DNA from: Pseudomonadota bacterium
Lineage (GTDB): Bacteria; Pseudomonadota; Gammaproteobacteria; Steroidobacterales; Steroidobacteraceae
Direction: 5' to 3'
Length of the DNA stretch: 64,000 nucleotides
Assembly: GCA_018240525.1 (NCBI GenBank)
Contig: JAFEFN010000005.1
Coordinates: forward strand, 208,903 to 272,902
Part shown: one piece after another, positions 59,149 through 64,000 of the stretch
How positions within the stretch are numbered: the first letter of the stretch is position 1
Layout: each line of letters begins with the position of its first letter
Notes under the pieces: model-generated
What the model was told of the DNA's origin: nothing
Seen by the model: the letters and a program-made list of their open reading frames with translations, nothing else
The model's database searches: none
Program-made: the position numbers and the translations under genes

Positions 59149-60597
59149 TCATGGATCCAGGGCCCGATTCCAAGCTGCCACGCGCGCCCGGGCGTCTGCC
59201 AGCAGCTGGTCAAGGGCACGGCGGTCGTATAGCGTGCCGCGCAGGACAACGGCCCGTACCTCCCGCGTTGCCCGAATATCCTCCAAGGGGTTGCGGTCGA
59301 GGATCACGATGTCCGCCGCCTTCCCAGGGCTGATAGCGCCATACCGATCGAGCTTTCCGAACCACGCAGGGCCGGACCGGGTGGCCGCGGACAGCGCCTG
59401 GGCCGGGGCAAGGCCGTTGTCCACATAAAGCGCTAGCTCGTCGTGCAATCCGATGCCAGGGTAGTTAAAGGAGTTCAGGAACCCTGCGTCCGTACCCGCC
59501 AGGATCGTCACTCCGGCTTGCTGCAGAAGCGGTAGCACCGCGGCGAGTTGCTCGTAGTGCGCATGTCGTCGCGCAATACCGTCAGCATCAGCCTTCGCAG
59601 CGCGCTGTATCCGCCACTCATAGGTCTTGCGCAACTTCGGGCCGATGTAGGCAAGATACGGGTCACTCGCATGAGTGTCCTGATCAAGCCATGCGAGGAT
59701 GCGCTCGCCATTGAGGGTCGGTGTGACGGACACTCCCCGCCGTGCCAGGTCCTGATACGCAGCCATCGCGGTGGCCTTATCGAAGTCGGCGTCGAGCCTC
59801 CTGTCAGCTTCCTCGCGCGTGATTCCTCCCGCTGCAAAGTCCGCCACTATCGCCGCCTCATTCCTGGCCCCCGCCTTCAGTGCGTAGTCGATGTGCTCGA
59901 TCGAGCTGAGGCCGGCATCCAACGCCTGCTCAACGGTGATTGCCAGCGGAATGTGCCCAGAAACCTTGAAGCCCGCGGCGCGCGCCTGGGCGACGGCATA
60001 GAGGAACAATTGTGGCTCAAGCGTGCTGTCCGTGATCTTCACGAAGTCAACCTTCAGGCCCTTGAGCTTCGTGATGGCGGCATCCACGTCCGCTCGCGAT
60101 CCGGCTTCAAGCGTGCCCTTCCAGACCGGCTTGAGGCCCTCGATCTTCGGCCCGGAGCTGTACAGCGTCGGCCCCAACAGCGCGCCGGAGGCGATCTCCC
60201 CGCGCCACCCCAGCACCTCCTCTGGGAGGTCACCTGAGCAATCCCGGATCGTGGTGATGCCATAAGCCACGTAGAGCGGCAGCAGCGCCCTATTCTCATC
60301 CACGAGATCCTTACCGCCCCCAAAGTGCACGTGCATGTCCCATAGCCCCGGGATCACGAACCGCCCCTGAGCATCGACGATCCCGGCCGCGCGCCACTTT
60401 GCCGCTATCGCGGCATCCTCGCCCACCGCAAGGATCGTGTTGCCGCGCGTGACGATGCCCTGGTCCCTGGACAGCTGCGCTCGCCCGACGTCAATCACCG
60501 TTGCGTGACGGATCATCAGATCAGCCACTTCTGCTGCAGCTGCGGGCTGCCCGATGAGCCACGCAAGCAGCAGGATGGTGGTGCGCTGGAAACTCAT
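59149..60597 (-). CDS. Secreted amidohydrolase-family metallohydrolase
   Basis: This 482-residue enzyme has a signal peptide (MSFQRTTILLLAWLIGQPAA) and the amidohydrolase barrel: the metal site HxH in GLWDMHVHFGGG, the Lys in DFVKITDSTLEPQ, His in VSGHIPLAITVEQ, His in IEHIDYALKAG and Asp in LAGTDAGFLNSFNYPG. The small beta-sandwich domains lie at both ends (AVIDVGRAQLSRDQ-like start and PGKAADIVILDRNP end). It resembles imidazolonepropionase-like and prolidase-like members. Periplasmic location suggests hydrolysis of imported peptides or cyclic amides. ATG 60597 with GAAGG upstream. It is divergent from the M24 gene. Confidence 0.88.
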   Translation of the reverse strand: MSFQRTTILLLAWLIGQPAAAAEVADLMIRHATVIDVGRAQLSRDQGIVTRGNTILAVGEDAAIAAKWRAAGIVDAQGRFVIPGLWDMHVHFGGGKDLVDENRALLPLYVAYGITTIRDCSGDLPEEVLGWRGEIASGALLGPTLYSSGPKIEGLKPVWKGTLEAGSRADVDAAITKLKGLKVDFVKITDSTLEPQLFLYAVAQARAAGFKVSGHIPLAITVEQALDAGLSSIEHIDYALKAGARNEAAIVADFAAGGITREEADRRLDADFDKATAMAAYQDLARRGVSVTPTLNGERILAWLDQDTHASDPYLAYIGPKLRKTYEWRIQRAAKADADGIARRHAHYEQLAAVLPLLQQAGVTILAGTDAGFLNSFNYPGIGLHDELALYVDNGLAPAQALSAATRSGPAWFGKLDRYGAISPGKAADIVILDRNPLEDIRATREVRAVVLRGTLYDRRALDQLLADARARVAAWNRALDP

Positions 60598-60842
60598 AAG
60601 TACGACCTTCCGGGTCAATGCGACGCCTGTACTATCGACCCATGGGCGCCCCGTTTGGCGGGAGCCCACCCGAAATTCTAGCCAATTCACCGATGGTGAA
60701 GCCGCAGATTGCCGTGCTCACCTGCCGGTGGCGCTCGGCTGCGCGGCGGAGCGGCTCCGCCTCGATGACTCTTGGCGTAGACCCGTCACGCCGGATACGA
60801 TCCGGCAACGCAGCAACGCACGGCGGCTTGAAGGGCATGGCC

Positions 60843-62225
60843 ATGAATCGACGCGATTTCGCGAAGGCGGGTGCCGCCGGAATGATCATGGCCAGCGCTG
60901 GTATCGCATTGAAGTGCGAGCCAGCCTGCGCCGCCACCGGAAGCGATTCCTCCAGGCTGTTCATGCCGCCGGACCGACTCTCAGCGGCTACCTTCGACCG
61001 GCTGCCGCTGACCTGGCACAAGGAGCGCTTTCGCAACCTGCAAGGCCGCCTGGAACAGGGCGGTTACGATGGCATCTTCCTGACTGATCAGTGGAACATC
61101 ATCTACTTCACCGGATTGTTCCACACCCATACGGAGCGGCCCTTCTATGCCTTCATACCGACCAAGGGCGAGCACCCGATCTGGTTCTTCCCGGCCCTCG
61201 ACCGGGACCTCGTGCACAGCTGGTGGTACGAAGATGGTGACATGTACTTCGATTACCCGAACGTCGCAGGTGCCATGCCCAACGAAGGCAAGGTCCTCAA
61301 GGGACCGGAGCAGGATCTTTGGCGATGGGCGTTTCTGGGTTTGAAGCGACGCGGGTTCGCCGACAAGAAGCTCGCTGCCGACACAGAGTTCACCCCTTCG
61401 CTGCAGAAGCATGCCGTGGATGAATTGGGCAAGCCGATGGATTCGGCAGCTGACCAGTGCATGTACCTGCGGATGCGCAAGACGCCCGAGGAGCTCTCGC
61501 TCTCACGGCGCGCCTATGCGTACTTCGACCGCATGCACGCGTTCGCGCGCGATCTGCTGCTTGCGAAGGGAACCGACCTTACCGACTACGAAATCGGCGC
61601 GGCGACCACGAAGTTCGGTGTGGACATGGTCATGGCGGACATCAAGCACGACGGGACACCCCACACTGCGGTCGGTATCACGATCGATGTGTCCTGCAGG
61701 GCTGGCAAGATCACTGGCTATCCCCATCCGAATCAGTTCCTCTACAACAAGGTTTCCAGGGGGCAGGCGTTGCAGGTGGAAGGGATGGTGCAGATCGGTG
61801 GCTGCGGCGGGGAGTTGTACCGGCCGTTCATGATCGCGCCGCGCACACCTCATATGGAAAAGCTGTGGACCGTAAACCGTGACTGCTGCCTGATGCAAAA
61901 GGACCTTTCACGCAGAGGCACGCAGTGCGCCGACGTGGCGTTTCCGATTCACGAATACCAGGTGGCACAGGGTGTCGAGAAATGGATCTACCACCGACCT
62001 GCTCACGGCGAGGGCATGGAGGGTCACCAATCGCCGTATCTGGCCCTGGGCGATCACACCGTCCTCGATACCGGCATGAGCTTCTCCGTGGAACCCGGTC
62101 TATTCGACCCGCAAAACGGCGTGGGCTCGAACTTCTCGGACCTCTTCGTAGTCGAGCCGAGCGGCCCTGCGCTGGGTATGTCCCGTGTCCCGTACAGCCA
62201 GGAATGGATGTGGATCAGCCTATGA
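60843..62225 (+). CDS. Tat-exported creatinase-like M24 family protein, metal ligands missing
   Basis: This 460-residue protein begins with a twin-arginine signal (MNRRDFAKAGAAGMIMAS) and has the two-domain pita-bread fold. The N-terminal domain has DQWNIIYFTGLFHTHTERPF; the C-terminal M24 domain keeps the His in HRPAHGEGMEGHQSPY and a Glu in GMSFSVEPGLFDP. But the two Asp metal ligands are absent: the strand reads MVQIGGCGGELYRPFM instead of a D..GY..D..R pattern, and the last Glu is replaced (VGSNFSDLFVV). That is like creatinase, which is metal-free. ATG 60843 is chosen for AAGGG 7 bases upstream; ATG 60837 is also in frame. Confidence 0.82.
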   Translation: MNRRDFAKAGAAGMIMASAGIALKCEPACAATGSDSSRLFMPPDRLSAATFDRLPLTWHKERFRNLQGRLEQGGYDGIFLTDQWNIIYFTGLFHTHTERPFYAFIPTKGEHPIWFFPALDRDLVHSWWYEDGDMYFDYPNVAGAMPNEGKVLKGPEQDLWRWAFLGLKRRGFADKKLAADTEFTPSLQKHAVDELGKPMDSAADQCMYLRMRKTPEELSLSRRAYAYFDRMHAFARDLLLAKGTDLTDYEIGAATTKFGVDMVMADIKHDGTPHTAVGITIDVSCRAGKITGYPHPNQFLYNKVSRGQALQVEGMVQIGGCGGELYRPFMIAPRTPHMEKLWTVNRDCCLMQKDLSRRGTQCADVAFPIHEYQVAQGVEKWIYHRPAHGEGMEGHQSPYLALGDHTVLDTGMSFSVEPGLFDPQNGVGSNFSDLFVVEPSGPALGMSRVPYSQEWMWISL

Positions 62226-62289
62226 CCATGCTCGATAGGCGTGCAGGTGCCGGTTTATTCAGTCAACCACCCGTGAGGTGCGCGGCCGA

Positions 62290-62958
62290 CTAGATGGTGA
62301 AATGCACGATCGCGCCGTTCCACATCGTGGTCGTGTCTTCATCGATGATTCTGAATCCGTGTCGCCGCACGAGTGCGCGCATTTCTTCGGGTGTGTTGTC
62401 CGAGAAACCCGAGCCCTGTGCCATTATCTTATTCTTGTCGGAATAGTGAATTACGGCGTTTCCGCCGGGCTTCAGGATTGGCCTGATATTGGCCAGATAG
62501 CTGCTGATCAGGCCCTGATTGATGTGGCCGAAGCAACCGAAGGAGAGTATGTAGTCGACCGACTGCGCCGGAACTCCGGGAAAGTCCGTCCCATTGTTTC
62601 TTATCGCGGTGACATGCTTGTAGCGGCGGAATGACCTACGGAACTCGACCAACAAATCCTCGTAGTAATCGACCGCATACACCCTGTTGAACCCCAGGAG
62701 CTGCCGGGTCCAGCGACCGCCGCCACAGCCGATATCCAGCGCGGTGTGCTCCGGCTTTATGAAGGGGAGCACGTATCGGTCGCGGATGAACCTCAGCGGG
62801 GTCCACACTTCCGGGTCCCCCCACTGGATGCCGTAAATGCCTCCTGCAGCCAATTCCCGACGTATGGCCCTCGCAATGCGCAGGGGCCACCATAACCCGC
62901 GAATTTCTCTCTTCAGCTGGTCTGTGTGCAGCGTTGAGCTGAGGTCGGAAAGGGCCAA
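62290..62958 (-). CDS. SAM-dependent methyltransferase
   Basis: This class I methyltransferase has 222 residues. The cofactor loop is TALDIGCGGGRWTRQLLGF, with VYAVDYYEDLLVEFR as the next strand, followed by VDYILSFGCFGHIN and LKPGGNAVIHYSDKNKIMA. The N-terminus (TDQLKREIRGLWWPLRIARA) and C-terminal domain are less conserved. The substrate is unknown; the family (type 11/25) covers small molecules, sugars and lipids. No ATG fits; the TTG at 62958 has GGAG seven bases upstream. Lower GC than its neighbours is apparent (many AT-rich codons), a hint of possible transfer. Confidence 0.82.
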   Translation of the reverse strand: MALSDLSSTLHTDQLKREIRGLWWPLRIARAIRRELAAGGIYGIQWGDPEVWTPLRFIRDRYVLPFIKPEHTALDIGCGGGRWTRQLLGFNRVYAVDYYEDLLVEFRRSFRRYKHVTAIRNNGTDFPGVPAQSVDYILSFGCFGHINQGLISSYLANIRPILKPGGNAVIHYSDKNKIMAQGSGFSDNTPEEMRALVRRHGFRIIDEDTTTMWNGAIVHFTI

Positions 62959-63171
62959 TTTTTAACTCCTACCGGGGATTTCCATGCTATTGGATGGGGG
63001 TTTCGCAACCTGTGACCTGGTGAACGGTTTAAAATATCCGCGCTCGTGATGGCCCAACGGTTGATTCAGCGCCGCTACGAGAGCTGCGTTGCTCGCGCGA
63101 GCCCTTGTTCGACAACTTCGACCCGATGCGGTTCCGGCGTGTGACCGGAAAAAGCGCCCATATCTGACGTC
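62959..63171 (+). promoter_or_regulatory. Divergent region with AT-rich -10-like element
   Basis: Bases 63029-63035 (ttaaaat) form a good -10-like hexamer on the plus strand, with no clear -35 at 16-18 bases (region tgtgacctgg). It would start a transcript near 63042 and leave a leader of 130 bases before the cyclo-ligase gene. In that leader there is a 12-bp palindrome gctcgcgcgagc (63091-63102) and a small hairpin (ttccgg...ccggaa, 63132-63150). In many proteobacteria 6S RNA lies before this gene; I cannot recognise its structure here. Confidence 0.4.
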
Positions 63172-63783
63172 GTGCCTGAATCCAGCCCCAGTATCCGGCC
63201 CCCGGACCCGGTGGACACCACATGGCAGCACGTGCGCCAGTGGCGCGTGCAGATGCGCCGGTACCTTATCAGCGCGCGGCTCGCGCGCCCGTCACCTGAG
63301 CGTTCCAGGGAGGGTGAACAGATCAAGGCTGCGCTGGCCAGGCGTGTCGACCTGAATGCGTACACGACGCTCGGGATCTATTGGCCAGTGCGCGGGGAAA
63401 TCGACGTGCGCGACCTGGCCCTTGCTCACCTTCGCCGCGGCGGGCGAATCGCGCTGCCAGTCGTGGTAACTCCGTTCGCCCCCGTTGAATTCTGGAATTG
63501 GCACGCCGATGCGCCGATGACCCGTGGCGTCTGGAACATTCCGATACCGGTCAAGCGCGAGGTATTACTCCCGGACGCACTTCTGGTTCCACTGGTAGGA
63601 TTTGATTCCGGGCATTATCGGCTCGGATATGGCGGCGGCTACTACGACCGCACCCTTGCTGCCGCACCGCGACGCCCGTTCTGCGTAGGCTTGGGCTATC
63701 CCAGCTCGCGACTTGCCACGATATTTCCGCAAGCCCATGACATCCCCATGGACATGATCATCTCGGACCCAATCGAGGGCTGA
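63172..63783 (+). CDS. 5-formyltetrahydrofolate cyclo-ligase
   Basis: This 203-residue protein of the YgfA family converts 5-formyltetrahydrofolate to 5,10-methenyltetrahydrofolate with ATP. The signature is LVGFDSGHYRLGYGGGYYDR, and the ATP/folate segment LGIYWPVRGEIDVRDLALAH is also present. The N-terminal extension (MPESSPSIRPPDPVDTTWQH) is not part of the fold, and the QMRRYLISARLARPSPERS segment corresponds to the usual basic start. GTG 63172; the ATG at 63253 begins the conserved helix and might be the start. It is divergent from the methyltransferase gene. Confidence 0.9.
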   Translation: MPESSPSIRPPDPVDTTWQHVRQWRVQMRRYLISARLARPSPERSREGEQIKAALARRVDLNAYTTLGIYWPVRGEIDVRDLALAHLRRGGRIALPVVVTPFAPVEFWNWHADAPMTRGVWNIPIPVKREVLLPDALLVPLVGFDSGHYRLGYGGGYYDRTLAAAPRRPFCVGLGYPSSRLATIFPQAHDIPMDMIISDPIEG

Positions 63784-64000
63784 CACTGAGCAACGGCTTC
63801 TCTGGGCAGCGTTCCGCGCGTGCCGCTGCACCGCCGGGCCGCAATACCTCGACGGGCCCAGGATAGTGAACAGCACTAGGGAAGGTCTGCGCAGGGGGGC
63901 GCGCAGGTGTATTTCGGGAGTAAGAGCGCGGTCATGATCAGCTGCATGTCACGGGGCGAGCGGTTTTGCCGTTCTGGGAGTTCGCATGGGCCTGTTCCGG
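63784..64000. other. Right-edge region, no complete gene; possible gene start at 63986
   Basis: The last 217 bases hold no complete gene. At the very end, ATG 63986 has GGGAG five bases upstream and reads MGLFR to the window edge; it is a plausible start of the next gene, but five codons cannot identify it. The rest shows no hairpin with a T-run after the cyclo-ligase gene. Confidence 0.3.

Noticed and set aside
62959..63171. Possible 6S RNA (ssrS) upstream of the cyclo-ligase gene
   Set aside because: The position is typical, but I could not find the long closing stem or the conserved bubble sequences, and the likely transcript start leaves only 130 bases before the GTG. A covariance search with the 6S model would settle it.
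1..64000. CRISPR array, prophage or transposon in the window
   Set aside because: No regularly spaced repeats, no cas, integrase, transposase, capsid or tail genes, and no terminal inverted repeats were found by reading both strands.

Overview
The window is a GC-rich, gene-dense stretch of a Gram-negative bacterial chromosome. TonB-dependent receptors, an RND tripartite efflux system, Tat and lipoprotein signals, an aquaglyceroporin/glycerol kinase pair, L,D-transpeptidase with a YcbK-like protein, a DUF2909 small membrane protein, a UrrA-like secreted protein and TPR-sulfotransferases next to a TonB receptor together suggest a soil or freshwater gammaproteobacterium of the Steroidobacter/Nevskia/Solimonas type. 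That placement is an inference from gene content; no rRNA or other marker is present. I see no tRNA, rRNA, CRISPR array, transposase, integrase or prophage gene.

Layout. 1-6.6 kb: the end of an MFS transporter, a LytS/LytTR-type two-component pair, a UrrA-like secreted protein, a Tat-type aldo/keto reductase, an outer-membrane protein and a MaoC hydratase. 6.6-8.9 kb: a LysR regulator divergent from an enolase-superfamily enzyme. 8.9-16 kb: two tandem TPR-sulfotransferases downstream of a TonB receptor, separated from it by a strong hairpin terminator. 16.4-18.7 kb: glpF-glpK with overlapping codons. 18.8-24.6 kb: a catabolic group (aldehyde dehydrogenase, sugar-acid-dehydratase-like enzyme, GMC oxidoreductase, MFS transporter). 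24.7-33.5 kb: mostly envelope and housekeeping genes (DUF937-OmpA fusion, non-pyrrolysine MttB homologue, HdeD, lipoprotein, YcbK-like peptidase plus L,D-transpeptidase, Cys-rich repeat protein) and a broken class D beta-lactamase. 33.9-39.9 kb: a complete RND efflux operon. 39.9-42 kb: stand-alone 5'-3' exonuclease, VOC protein and small membrane proteins.

42-58.5 kb looks like an accessory catabolic island. It has a MocR-type regulator, two SDRs, a PuuE-type allantoinase-like deacetylase, an NAD-dependent epimerase, an M20 allantoate amidohydrolase/carbamoylase-like enzyme, two secreted SMP-30 lactonase-like proteins, an MFS importer, a TonB receptor, an AruI-like ThDP decarboxylase, an aldo/keto reductase and a TudS-like protein paired with a cysteine-less partner. 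MFS-SMP30 and TonB receptor-ThDP enzyme are divergent around a promoter with a 12-bp palindrome, which looks like a single regulated uptake-and-breakdown module. The C-N hydrolases, the 2-oxoacid decarboxylase and the desulfidase-like protein point to a nitrogen-containing (ureido, guanidino or heterocyclic) substrate, but the compound cannot be read from sequence.

58.6-64 kb: DUF1801 protein, exported amidohydrolase, a Tat-exported creatinase-like M24 protein lacking most metal ligands, a SAM methyltransferase and 5-formyltetrahydrofolate cyclo-ligase. Non-ATG starts (GTG, some TTG) are common throughout and were chosen on ribosome-binding sites, signal peptides and overlaps.
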